Source: an uncultured Prevotellaceae bacterium (GTDB lineage: Bacteria > Bacteroidota > Bacteroidia > Bacteroidales > Bacteroidaceae). Taken from it: 55,943 nucleotides of DNA. Below, piece by piece: positions 1 to 7,614 of this stretch (positions are counted from its first letter, which is position 1; each line of letters starts with the position of its first letter). Position numbers and translations under genes: made by a program. The stretch is taken from NCBI GenBank assembly GCA_946185805.1, contig CAMHKU010000006.1:1-55943 (forward strand). Direction: 5' to 3'. The notes beneath the pieces are model-generated. The model did not search any database. It saw only the letters and a list, made by a program, of their open reading frames with translations, and was not told where the DNA came from.

Positions 1-373
1 ACTGATTCAGAAGGTACGGCTTCCACTCACAAATATTAATTTTTAGAACTCACCAAAAAAAAGAAAATTTTCCATTTTTTTGGGAAAATACAACTTTTCG
101 GTAGTAAAACAGAACTTTTCTTTAACGAGTTTTAGATTTAAAAAGCATTATTTGGGTAAAGAAGGCAGACGCCCCAACCACTGCCCCCTACCCTTTCTCA
201 AAATCAAAATTGATAAAAGTTCGTAACTCTGTCATGTTTTATTGACACAAACGGATAAAAATCTCGGAGCAGCGAGAGCAGACCTGCATCTCGGAAAAAC
301 CCAAATAAATTTGGTTTTTCTCTCGATTTGCACTATCTTTGCAGCCGAAAGAAACTTAAAAACAAGCAATGAT
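1..373. other. Non-coding left edge of window
   Basis: No believable gene lies here; the ORFs on both strands are short and AT-skewed. The stretch holds a weak stem (ATTTTCC / GGGAAAAT around 73-88) and, near its right end, the promoter of the toxin-antitoxin pair. The ORF track starts the first gene at 242, but the promoter core at 334-341 lies downstream of that point, so the region is upstream DNA. Confidence 0.6.
310..341 (+). promoter_or_regulatory. Bacteroidetes-type promoter for the TA pair
   Basis: TTTG at 310-313 and TATCTTTG at 334-341, 20 nt apart, fit the Bacteroidetes sigma-ABfr consensus (TTTG, 19-21 nt, TAnnTTTG). Transcription would start near 348, about 25 nt before the ATG at 374, which excludes the longer ORF start at 242. 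Confidence 0.75.
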
Positions 374-601
374 ATGGCAACAATCGTATTACAAGTACCT
401 GACGAGAGCCTCGTGGCGAAAGTGAAACAGGCCTGCAAGATGCTGATGGGCGTAACATCGGTCAAGGTGCAGAAAAACTCCCAGAGAGTTGATGACATCA
501 CCAAGACGGCTCACTACAAAGCAGCAATGGATGATGTGAAGAACGGACGAGTAACCACCTATGCATCACTGGAGGATTTCTACAAAGAAATGGGATTATA
601 G
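374..601 (+). CDS. Antitoxin of a YafQ-like toxin-antitoxin pair
   Basis: 75-aa protein whose stop is 3 nt before the toxin start, the usual antitoxin-first order. The N-terminal half (MATIVLQVPDESLVAKVKQA) looks like a short beta strand followed by a helix. The C-terminal part is polar and acidic (DDVKNGRVTTYASLEDFYKE), suited to wrapping a basic RelE-fold toxin. I recognise this general shape from Bacteroidales TA pairs but cannot place it in DinJ, RelB or Phd by eye. By analogy it would bind and neutralise the toxin and repress the shared promoter. The start at 374 is chosen because the promoter lies between 242 and 374; the ORF-track start would add 44 residues of untranscribed sequence. 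Confidence 0.75.
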   Translation: MATIVLQVPDESLVAKVKQACKMLMGVTSVKVQKNSQRVDDITKTAHYKAAMDDVKNGRVTTYASLEDFYKEMGL

Positions 602-604
602 GCC

Positions 605-886
605 ATGGAATATACCGTCATTATCTCGAACCAGTTCAAGAAAGATTTCCGACGTTGCATCAAGCGTGGGCTTGACATGAAACTCATTACTGATGCGATG
701 GACTTGCTCAAGGCTACTGGCAAACTGCCAGATCAATACCGTCCCCATCCGCTGAAAGGCGACCGTAAGGGACAGTGGGAATGTCACATCCAGCCGAACT
801 GGCTGATGACCTGGGAGCAGCACGACCGTGAACTGACGCTGCTATTCCTTGAGACGGGAACCCACGCCGACCTGTTCGGCTGGTGA
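605..886 (+). CDS. YafQ-family mRNA interferase toxin, altered active site
   Basis: 93-aa RelE-superfamily toxin, close in length to E. coli YafQ (92 aa). Recognisable blocks are H48 in the RPHPLKG segment, the ECHIQPNW block (H61, W66), and the C-terminal TGTHADLF (H87, F91). YafQ toxins cleave mRNA on the ribosome; residues implicated in E. coli YafQ include H50, H63, D67, W68, R83, H87 and F91. Aligning the conserved blocks, D67 is Asn65 here and R83 is Glu83, so two functional positions differ while the histidines and the Phe remain. Activity may therefore be reduced or altered. It is co-transcribed with the upstream antitoxin (3-nt gap). Family assignment is strong; activity is uncertain. 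Confidence 0.88.
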   Translation: MEYTVIISNQFKKDFRRCIKRGLDMKLITDAMDLLKATGKLPDQYRPHPLKGDRKGQWECHIQPNWLMTWEQHDRELTLLFLETGTHADLFGW

Positions 887-926
887 TTGCTCCCCTGTAA
901 TCGCCGCCCCCACCACCGAGAGATTT

Positions 927-960
927 ATCCGCCGGGACTGCCGCAGCGCAGCCCCGGCGG
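927..960 (+). terminator. Hairpin after the toxin gene
   Basis: TCCGCCGGGACTGC (927-940) pairs with GCAGCCCCGGCGGA (947-960), a stem of about 13 pairs with one mismatch and a 6-nt loop, 40 nt after the toxin stop. Only a weak TCCGTTTG follows, so it is a probable terminator without a proper T-run. Confidence 0.55.
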
Positions 961-1070
961 AATCCGTTTGTGAACCGCCATAGCCACACTTGCCAAAGGT
1001 AATATACCTCAGAGCCAACAGTCATATAGGCGGCCGTCGGAGTTGAGTCAAATGCGACTCAAGTAGTATT

Positions 1071-1103
1071 TTTGGAAGTAAACAGAAAACGTGCGTATCT
1101 TTG
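1071..1103 (+). promoter_or_regulatory. Promoter of the M15 peptidase gene, with upstream palindrome
   Basis: TTTG (1071-1074) and TATCTTTG (1096-1103), 21 nt apart, match the Bacteroidetes consensus. Just upstream, TTGAGTC (1043-1049) and GACTCAA (1056-1062) form an inverted repeat that could be an operator or the end of a terminator. Confidence 0.75.
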
Positions 1104-1153
1104 CAACGTCCGGACACCACTAACGTGTTTAACCACTAAAAAAGACGACAAAG

Positions 1154-1693
1154 ATGAAACGCAAGAATTTTATGTTTACCACCCATTTCAGTTACAACGA
1201 CCTGACGCAGGTGCCCGCCGAGGTGCTCGCCGCCTATGGTCACAACGCCGCCACGATAGAGAAACTCATGAGCAGCAACACTCCCGACAGCCTGCAGATG
1301 GTGGCCTTGGAGAATCTCTCCAAGCGCCTGCTGGAGCCGCTGTACAATGAGTTCGGCCCGCTGCAGATAGAGACGGCCTTCCGCTCGCAGGCTCTCAACG
1401 AGGCCATGCACGGCCTGGGCGGGCTGTCACGTCACCTCAGCGGCGAGGCCGTCGACCTGCTGTTCGCCAACCTCGACACCGGCCGCGCCTACTACCGCTA
1501 TATCCTGCGCCACGGAGGCTTCGACCAGCTGATGTTCCAGTATCGCCGCGGCCGCTGCATGCGCCTGCACTGCTCACTGATGCTCGACGACCGCGAGAAC
1601 CGCCACCAGAGCTTCCCTAACTACGCATTGTACGGGGAGAGCAGTGCCGACGACGAAGTGTGTCACCAAAAGAGCTGCCATGATACGCTGTAA
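1154..1693 (+). CDS. M15-type peptidase (D-Ala-D-Ala carboxypeptidase fold)
   Basis: 179-aa protein with the peptidase M15 zinc-site pattern. FRSQALNEAMHGLGG leads into SRHLSGEAVDL, which supplies H94 and D101 (H-x6-D), and MRLHCSL supplies the third ligand H139. This is the M15_3 layout common in small Bacteroidetes and phage-like proteins that cut peptidoglycan stem peptides. No signal peptide is visible. The catalytic acid, normally in an FDQLIxE motif, falls on Gln129 (FDQLMFQ), so hydrolysis may be impaired. The unusual C-terminus (DDEVCHQKSCHDTL) overlaps the next gene by 14 nt, suggesting translational coupling. Family is fairly sure, catalytic status unsure. Confidence 0.8.
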   Translation: MKRKNFMFTTHFSYNDLTQVPAEVLAAYGHNAATIEKLMSSNTPDSLQMVALENLSKRLLEPLYNEFGPLQIETAFRSQALNEAMHGLGGLSRHLSGEAVDLLFANLDTGRAYYRYILRHGGFDQLMFQYRRGRCMRLHCSLMLDDRENRHQSFPNYALYGESSADDEVCHQKSCHDTL

Positions 1694-1874
1694 GCATTGC
1701 CAACGGGAACTGCCCGACGAGTTGTTCGAGCAGTATCCCGGCGGCACCCGCCGCAAGGTGTGCCGTCAGTGTAAGTACCTGCTCTACGGCGTGGCAGCCA
1801 AGCGCCGCTGGTGCCTCCGCCAGAAAGCCGCCGCCATAGCCCGCGAGGCCGCCCGTCTGCAGCTGGAGCCCTAA
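1680..1874 (+). CDS. Small zinc-ribbon protein
   Basis: 64 aa beginning MIRCKHCQRELPDELF. It has two CxxC knuckles (CKHC near the start, CRQC about 25 residues on) followed by a basic Arg/Ala-rich helix, the look of a small treble-clef or zinc-ribbon nucleic-acid-binding protein. The ATG at 1680 overlaps the end of the peptidase gene; the ORF-track start at 1644 would add 12 residues that only read through the peptidase gene in another frame. No specific family is recognised. Its coupling to an M15 peptidase suggests an accessory or phage-remnant module, but that is inference. Confidence 0.65.
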   Translation: MIRCKHCQRELPDELFEQYPGGTRRKVCRQCKYLLYGVAAKRRWCLRQKAAAIAREAARLQLEP

Positions 1875-1876
1875 GC

Positions 1877-1908
1877 GGCAGGAGCGGGGCGCCGGCCCCG
1901 CTCCTGCC
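1877..1908 (+). terminator. Strong GC hairpin after the zinc-ribbon gene
   Basis: GGCAGGAGCGGGGC (1877-1890) and GCCCCGCTCCTGCC (1895-1908) form a perfect 14-bp stem with loop GCCG, starting 2 nt after the stop codon. There is no T-run, but it is an obvious 3'-end structure. Confidence 0.7.
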
Positions 1909-1961
1909 TAATGAATATGAAGAAACCACAGAAGAAATGTAGATATATCAGAAATAATTCG

Positions 1962-1969
1962 TACTTTTG
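1962..1969 (+). promoter_or_regulatory. Promoter core of the DUF4861 gene
   Basis: TACTTTTG fits TAnnTTTG, about 70 nt ahead of the start codon; the -33 element is weak. Confidence 0.55.
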
Positions 1970-2041
1970 CATCCGATAATACAAAGAGGGTCATGAAGAC
2001 AGGCTCTTGCCCCGCGGAATATCTAAAAACCAAATAGCCAC

Positions 2042-3262
2042 ATGAAGAAAAGAAATTTTTGTCTATTGCTCATGCTGACGGCCGCTCTGCCGCTGTTGCA
2101 GCAGGCCGCAGCCCAGAAAGTAGCCATCACCGTCAACAATCCAAGCCAACTGCAGCGTCAGGATGTGGTAGAGTGTGACCTTCAGACCATCTGCCTACTG
2201 CTTGGCGTAAGCCATGATGAGCCGCTCACGGTGAGAAACGTCCTCCAACAAGAGCAGCCCTGGCAGAAGAGCCACGACGGCAAGATGCTACTGCAGGTAT
2301 CAATGACACCTGGAGGACAGGCCGTCTACACCGTAGAGAGGGGCAAGCCTGAAGCACAGCTGTCGCTGATGCTGCCACCGCCCTCGCAGGTCTACGGCCG
2401 TATCTATCCTGAGCGTCTGGACGACCTGACATGGGAGAACGACCGCGGCATCTACCGCTTCTACGGTCCGGCCTTGCAGCGCACGGGCGAACGGTCGTTT
2501 GGCACCGACGTGTGGGTGAAGAACACCCCCGAGCCTGTAGTCGAATATCGCTACCGCCAGCACTCACGCGGCTGGGCCAAGGGCGACTCACTGAAGAAAG
2601 CCGGCAAAAGAGCCGAGGGCGAGGCCGTGTTCCGCGATGCCTCGTTTCATCTGGACCATGGCTACGGCATGGATGTCTACGCCGTAGGAGCCAGCCTGGG
2701 CTGTGGCGCCCCGGCGCTGATGAAGGATGGTCAGCTGATATTCCCCTATTGCTTTAAGGAGTGTAAAATCCTGGACAACGGTCCGCTGCGCTTCACCGCC
2801 GCACTGACCTACGGCACGACGGCCGATGGTGTAACGGAGCATCGCCTAGTGAAGCTCGACAAGGGGTCGCACTTCAACCGCATGACGGTGTGGTACGACG
2901 GCATCAAGGAGCCAGCGACTCTGGCCACGGGAGTAGTGCTCCACGGCGGCGAAGCCCCACTGGTGAGCACCAGCAGTGTGCTCTACGCCGACCCCACCGA
3001 CAATCCCAAGGTGCACCAGTCGCAGATATTCGTGGGCACACTCTTTCCCGAAGAGGTTAACGAGGCGCGTGTGCTCGAAGGCAAGCCCAGCCACGCCATC
3101 GGCATTGTCAACGACTACACTGGCCAGCCCTACACCTATTACTTCGGATCAGCTTGGAGCAACTACGACGTGGGCACCATGAACCACTGGCGTCTTGTGG
3201 CCGAAGAGACGCTCCAAAGCATCAAGACACCACTGACCGTGACAATCACTGAAAGCAAATAA
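2042..3262 (+). CDS. Secreted DUF4861 family protein
   Basis: 406 aa with a Sec signal peptide (KKR, hydrophobic run, cleavage near AAAQK). The core carries the block I associate with DUF4861: VYGRIYPERLDDLTWENDRG, then YRFYGPALQRTGERSFGTDVWVK and a DxxSFHLDHGYGMD segment. DUF4861 proteins are periplasmic or outer-membrane proteins found in Bacteroidetes polysaccharide-degradation loci, and a role in processing carbohydrate is suspected. No biochemical activity is claimed here. It has its own promoter and no CAZyme or SusCD neighbour in the same direction nearby; the next gene is convergent. Length is in the usual range and the gene looks intact. Confidence 0.85.
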   Translation: MKKRNFCLLLMLTAALPLLQQAAAQKVAITVNNPSQLQRQDVVECDLQTICLLLGVSHDEPLTVRNVLQQEQPWQKSHDGKMLLQVSMTPGGQAVYTVERGKPEAQLSLMLPPPSQVYGRIYPERLDDLTWENDRGIYRFYGPALQRTGERSFGTDVWVKNTPEPVVEYRYRQHSRGWAKGDSLKKAGKRAEGEAVFRDASFHLDHGYGMDVYAVGASLGCGAPALMKDGQLIFPYCFKECKILDNGPLRFTAALTYGTTADGVTEHRLVKLDKGSHFNRMTVWYDGIKEPATLATGVVLHGGEAPLVSTSSVLYADPTDNPKVHQSQIFVGTLFPEEVNEARVLEGKPSHAIGIVNDYTGQPYTYYFGSAWSNYDVGTMNHWRLVAEETLQSIKTPLTVTITESK

Positions 3263-3294
3263 CAGGCTTTTAGTCATCCCGTGAGCAGCGCGCG

Positions 3295-4701
3295 CTATGC
3301 CGTTGAGGGCTGCCGCTGCCAGTTACCGCGCAGCAGGCGGAGAAGGAAGATGGCTCCGCGGAAGGTGAGCTCAATGGCCATGGCCGTCCACACGCCGTTG
3401 AGACCGTAGCGCGGAGCAAGCAGGGCTGCCAGAGTGAGCCTGACGCCCCACATCGAGGTGAGGCTCATGATGGCAGGCTTAAGTGTATCGGCAGCACCTA
3501 TGAACACGCCGTTGCAGACGATGGAGGCTGCAAACATCGGCTCAGCCCACGCCTCGATACGCAGCGCCTGAGCCCCTTGGCTGATGATAGCCTCCACGGG
3601 CGACATAACGGCCATCAACTCGGGGGCGAAGACAGCCATGAGAATGCCCATGACGGTCATCACCACAATACCCAACGACACAGAAAGATAAGCGAAGGAG
3701 CGGGTCAGCTGTTGCTGGCCTGCTCCCACTGCTTGTCCTACAAGCGTGGTGGCTGCCTCGGCAATACCGTAACCGGGCATATAGCAGAGGCTCTCAACGG
3801 TGATGGCCAGCGAGTTGGCGGCGATGGCGACGGTGCCTAAAGGCGCTACGATGATGGTGCTCACCACCTGGGCACCGCCCATAAGAAGGTGTTGCAGCCC
3901 CATGGGCGCACCAATCTTAAAGGCGGTCTTCACCACGGCGGGGTCGATTCGAGGGGAGAGGTGAGATTTAAGAGGTGAGCGAATGGCTTCCTTGCTTGAA
4001 AACAAAGAGAGCATCGGCGAGCGCCAGAGCAGGAAGTAAAGCATCAAGGCGGCAGTAATGAACTCGGCCATGCCGGTACCCATGGCGGCGCCAGCGACAC
4101 CATAGTCGAGTAAATATATAAATAGGTAGTTGAAGAGCACGTCGAGCACGCACATCATGATATTGAGAACCGAAGGAATCTTCATGTTGCCCGACGACTT
4201 GAGCATAGCGCCGGCCAGGCCGCTCATCTGGAAGAACACGCCACAGATGCCGATAAGCATGAAATACATGGAAGCATCATGAGCAATGTCGGAGGAGCCT
4301 CCGAGCCAGAAGGGCAGGTAGGCGTGTACGGCAATGGCCCCGGTCATGAGCATGAGGCTCCACAGCAGACAGCACACCAATGCCTGACGTAACACGTGGC
4401 GTGCCCCGCCGAAATCGTTGGCACCAATGAGATGAGCCACCTGCACCGAGAACCCCAGATTGGCTGCGGACCCTAAGCCTCCCATGAGCCAAGTGGTAGT
4501 TTCCACCAGTCCAATGGCGGCGGTGGCGCGCTCGCCGAGGTGGCCTACCATGGCAGCGTCGATGAAGAACATTACCGTGGCGGAAATCTGAGCCAAGATG
4601 CTGGGGACACTCAAGGCGGCGATGAGCCGTAGCTTCTCGCCCTGAGTCATGGTGCGGCCTTCGCGGATATAGGTCAGTAGCTGTTCACTGCTTTGCGACA
4701 T
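3295..4701 (-). CDS. MATE family multidrug/solute exporter
   Basis: 468 aa, about 12 hydrophobic segments. The N-terminal half has the MATE signature region (VPSILAQISATVMFFIDAAMVG, LGSAANLGFSVQVAHLIGA) and the second half repeats it (PMGLQHLLMGGAQVVSTIIV, EAATTLVGQAVGAG). MATE proteins export cationic drugs or metabolites in exchange for Na+ or H+ across the inner membrane. The ORF-track start (TTG at 4758) lies inside the promoter core, so the ATG at 4701 (MSQSSEQLLTYI) is used. A heptanucleotide array lies in frame in the central cytoplasmic loop (SPLKSHLSPRI), and another forms the 5' leader. It converges on the DUF4861 gene with a 32-nt gap. Substrate unknown. Confidence 0.93.
   Translation of the reverse strand: MSQSSEQLLTYIREGRTMTQGEKLRLIAALSVPSILAQISATVMFFIDAAMVGHLGERATAAIGLVETTTWLMGGLGSAANLGFSVQVAHLIGANDFGGARHVLRQALVCCLLWSLMLMTGAIAVHAYLPFWLGGSSDIAHDASMYFMLIGICGVFFQMSGLAGAMLKSSGNMKIPSVLNIMMCVLDVLFNYLFIYLLDYGVAGAAMGTGMAEFITAALMLYFLLWRSPMLSLFSSKEAIRSPLKSHLSPRIDPAVVKTAFKIGAPMGLQHLLMGGAQVVSTIIVAPLGTVAIAANSLAITVESLCYMPGYGIAEAATTLVGQAVGAGQQQLTRSFAYLSVSLGIVVMTVMGILMAVFAPELMAVMSPVEAIISQGAQALRIEAWAEPMFAASIVCNGVFIGAADTLKPAIMSLTSMWGVRLTLAALLAPRYGLNGVWTAMAIELTFRGAIFLLRLLRGNWQRQPSTA
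3951..3979. repeat. Heptanucleotide array in frame in the MATE gene
   Basis: On the coding strand the units run CTCACCT, CTTAAAT, CTCACCT, CTCCCCT: two identical heptamers and two variants. They encode part of SPLKSHLSP in the loop between the two MATE halves, a length-tolerant place. Confidence 0.6.
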
Positions 4702-4710
4702 GTTTTTTGC

Positions 4711-4740
4711 GATGGATGATGGATAATGGGTGATGGGTGG
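4711..4740. repeat. Heptanucleotide array in the MATE leader
   Basis: Units GATGGAT, GATGGAT, AATGGGT, GATGGGT on the plus strand, i.e. CCCATCA-type units on the gene strand, between promoter and start codon. The same unit type reappears inside ksgA. Confidence 0.65.
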
Positions 4741-4755
4741 CGTTGTTTGAGGCTG

Positions 4756-4763
4756 CAAAGGTA
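4756..4763 (-). promoter_or_regulatory. Promoter core of the MATE gene
   Basis: The minus strand reads TACCTTTG (then CAGCC), matching TAnnTTTG. Predicted start of transcription is near 4749, giving a leader of about 48 nt that contains the GATGGAT array. Confidence 0.7.
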
Positions 4764-4909
4764 CAAAAAATAGTGTAAACAGAAAAGCATCAGCGTGAAA
4801 GTTTTATCATGAAACAAAAAGAAAAGAGGATGAAACAAATATATAATAGGTAATAACAAAAAGAAAAAGGCTGCGGACGTGCGTGTATGCTTGCTACGCA
4901 AATAGTTTA

Positions 4910-4917
4910 TAACTTTG
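4910..4917 (+). promoter_or_regulatory. Promoter core of the fasciclin/SusCD block
   Basis: TAACTTTG followed by CAACC. This is the only convincing promoter seen before the seven-gene plus-strand block, which suggests one long operon. No anti-sigma, ECF sigma or hybrid two-component regulator is visible next to it. Confidence 0.65.
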
Positions 4918-4978
4918 CAACCGAAATGCTAACCCGATGAAAATAGTCAGAAATTATAATCATAAAACCAAAACTTGT

Positions 4979-7576
4979 ATGAAAACCGAAAGACCATTCT
5001 GGAAACGCAGCCAACAGTTGATGTTGGCCGCCGGAGTGCTGTTGGCTGGTGCTGGTTGCTTGGCGTCGTGTAACAAATACGACCTTGATGAGCGTACCCC
5101 CGACGGATGGGGTTCAAGCATCTACAGTTGGCTCGCCGAGCAAGGCAACTACACCAACACAGTACGGATGATTGACGATCTTGGCTATCGTGACGTGTTA
5201 GGCAAGACGGGTTCGAAGACGCTGTTTGCAGCCGACGATGCTGCCTACGAGCGTTTCTACAGTAACAACAGTTGGGGCGTGCATAGCTACGACCAGCTGT
5301 CGCCATCACAGAAGAAGTTGCTCATCTTCGGCACGATGATGGACAACTCCATGCAGCTTCATAACCTGGCTAACGTGCCCGGCAACCCGCCCACGCAGGG
5401 TGAGAGCATGCGCAGGTTCGCCTCGATGTCGGAGTTTGACTCTGTGCCCATCCTCAGGCCCGAGCAGATGCCTGACAACAAGTTCTGGAGCCGTCTGCGC
5501 CAGGGGGGCAAGCCTGTGGTGTGCATGACCGACAACTCCAAGGTAACGCTGCTGCAGTTTGTTGAGAAGTTTCTGGTGAACAACCGCATCACCAACGAAG
5601 ACTTCGACTTCCTGATGAACTTCCGCGGCCAGCGCCAGGCCGGCGATGCCAGCATCAACGGTGTGCTGGTGGCCGAGCCCAACGTGAAGTGCTCCAACGG
5701 ATTCATCCACCTGATGTCGGAGGTGGTGACGCCACTGCCCAACATGGCCGAGCTCATCAGGGGCAAGGGCAGTGCCAGCGAGTATAACAAACTGCTGGAG
5801 CGCTTCTGCGCCCCTTACCCCGATATGCACCCCGACCAGAACGGGTCGCTGACCATGCAGTACAATTTCCTCTATCCTGACCGTCAGACGGACACCGTCT
5901 ACCAGAAACGGTTCTTCTCGTCTAAGTCGCAAGGAGGTGCTGCCCTGAGCCGTTCACCCGACAACGGTCCTGTATCGATGCTGAAGTTCGACCCCGAATG
6001 GAACTCCTACACCTCCGGCGATCAGGGTGTGCAGCCCGACATGGCCGTAATGATGGTGCCCAGCAATGCTGCCATGAACGACTATTGGCAGAACGGTGCC
6101 GGTAGCATCCTGCGTGAGCAGTACGGCGAGTGGAGCAACGTGCCCAACGACGTGGTGGCCGAGCTAATCAACAACAACATGCTCAGCTCGTTCAAGATTT
6201 CCGTGCCCTCGAAGTTCCAGAGCATCCTCAACGACGCCAACGACCCCATGGGCGTAGAGCTGGCAGCCATCGACTCTGTATGGCTGGGCTGCAATGGCGC
6301 CATCTATCTTACTAATAAGGTGTACTCGCCTACGTCGTTTGTCAGCGTGCTCTATCCCGCACTGACCAACGAGTCGATGAAGATTATGTACTGGGCAGCC
6401 CAGAAGTGTCGCTACAACGTGTACCTGAACTCACTGAACTCACGCTACAGCCTCTTCATCCCCAACAACCAGGCCATGCTGCAATACATCGACCCCGTAA
6501 GCTACGGCAAGGCCGAGACGCAGCTGTTCCGCTTCCACTGGGATCCCACGAAAGTGGCCAGTGCCACCCCCGACGATCAAGACGACCGCGTGTGGGCCAG
6601 TATCTGGAACTACAACGTAGAGACCGGCGAAGTGGGCGACTCCATAGGCAGGGCTGACTACTATCAGATTAAGAACCGTCTGAAGGACATCCTCGACACC
6701 CATATCGTCATCGGCGACGTGGAGGACGGACAGACCTATTACCAGACCAAGGGCGGCACCTACCTGCGCGTCAACAACAGCGGCAGCAACATCACCGTGG
6801 AAGGCAGCTACCAGATGGACAACAACACACCGCTGCAGATCAATAAGGTCTATGACCAGACGAAGGAGGGTAACGGCAAGGCTTACATCCTGGAGAACGA
6901 GCCCATTATGACCACGCGCAAGAGCGTGTACGACGTGTTGGAAGAGCACGACGAGTTCCAGATGTTCCGCGAAATGCTCGTCAGCAGCGGCCTGCTGGAG
7001 CAGCTGCACGACAACCAGTGGGGCACGGCCTCCAACAACCTTTCGCCGTTCAACACCTATCACTATACTGTGTATGTGCCCACCAACGAGAGCATCCAAG
7101 AGTTGATCAATGCCGGCAAGCTGCCCACATGGGAGCAGTATGAAGCCAACCTTAACGCTGGTAACATGGAACAGGCAGCGAGCGACTCGCTGGCTATCGT
7201 CAATTTCCTGAAGTACCACATCCAGGACAACTCGCTGGTGATTGGCGGCGGCCAGGATGACGACGAGCACGAAACGGCGCTCATTGACGCTGAGACACAC
7301 CGCTTCTACCAACTGCGCACTGTGCTCGACAACAGCAGCCTGACCCTTTGCGACAAGGCTACCAGCGACTGGCTCATTGCCAACCCCAGCATGCGCGGCT
7401 CGTCAGAGTACACTGCCCGTCTGGCTCATGTCGTTACCTCATCGGGCTTATACAACCTGATGGCCCGCGAGTATCAGTACAACAGCGCTACACCAAAGAA
7501 CGCCACCGAGATACACACTACATCGTCGGCCGTTATCCATCTGATTGACAAACCCTTGCGCTACGCTAGTGAATAG
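4979..7576 (+). CDS. Large fasciclin-domain outer-membrane lipoprotein
   Basis: 865 aa. The lipoprotein signal peptide (KR, hydrophobic core, lipobox LASC with acceptor Cys31) targets the envelope. Fasciclin (FAS1) repeats are recognised by blocks such as KTLFAADDAAYERF, YSLFIPNNQAMLQYI and YTVYVPTNESIQELI, and by closing motifs such as NGFIHLMSEVVTPLP. FAS1 domains are adhesion or ligand-binding modules. Being first in a block with SusC and SusD, it probably serves as a surface accessory binding protein for that transporter. The ATG at 4979 gives a clean signal peptide; an ATG at 4937 would add 14 residues before it. The last two residues and the stop codon (AGT GAA TAG) are part of a TAGTGAA array. 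No enzymatic motif is visible. Confidence 0.85.
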   Translation: MKTERPFWKRSQQLMLAAGVLLAGAGCLASCNKYDLDERTPDGWGSSIYSWLAEQGNYTNTVRMIDDLGYRDVLGKTGSKTLFAADDAAYERFYSNNSWGVHSYDQLSPSQKKLLIFGTMMDNSMQLHNLANVPGNPPTQGESMRRFASMSEFDSVPILRPEQMPDNKFWSRLRQGGKPVVCMTDNSKVTLLQFVEKFLVNNRITNEDFDFLMNFRGQRQAGDASINGVLVAEPNVKCSNGFIHLMSEVVTPLPNMAELIRGKGSASEYNKLLERFCAPYPDMHPDQNGSLTMQYNFLYPDRQTDTVYQKRFFSSKSQGGAALSRSPDNGPVSMLKFDPEWNSYTSGDQGVQPDMAVMMVPSNAAMNDYWQNGAGSILREQYGEWSNVPNDVVAELINNNMLSSFKISVPSKFQSILNDANDPMGVELAAIDSVWLGCNGAIYLTNKVYSPTSFVSVLYPALTNESMKIMYWAAQKCRYNVYLNSLNSRYSLFIPNNQAMLQYIDPVSYGKAETQLFRFHWDPTKVASATPDDQDDRVWASIWNYNVETGEVGDSIGRADYYQIKNRLKDILDTHIVIGDVEDGQTYYQTKGGTYLRVNNSGSNITVEGSYQMDNNTPLQINKVYDQTKEGNGKAYILENEPIMTTRKSVYDVLEEHDEFQMFREMLVSSGLLEQLHDNQWGTASNNLSPFNTYHYTVYVPTNESIQELINAGKLPTWEQYEANLNAGNMEQAASDSLAIVNFLKYHIQDNSLVIGGGQDDDEHETALIDAETHRFYQLRTVLDNSSLTLCDKATSDWLIANPSMRGSSEYTARLAHVVTSSGLYNLMAREYQYNSATPKNATEIHTTSSAVIHLIDKPLRYASE

Positions 7577-7601
7577 TGAATAGTGAATAGTGAATAGTGA
7601 A
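7567..7601. repeat. TAGTGAA heptamer array (5 copies) at a gene junction
   Basis: Five perfect tandem copies of TAGTGAA. The second copy supplies the TAG stop of the fasciclin gene, and the array ends 13 nt before the SusC start, so it also forms the translation-initiation region. Confidence 0.9.
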
Positions 7602-7614
7602 AAGAGAAACAGCT

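Noticed and set aside
4937-4978. Upstream ATG for the first fasciclin lipoprotein
   Set aside because: It lies only about 20 nt after the promoter core and puts 14 extra polar residues ahead of a complete signal peptide.
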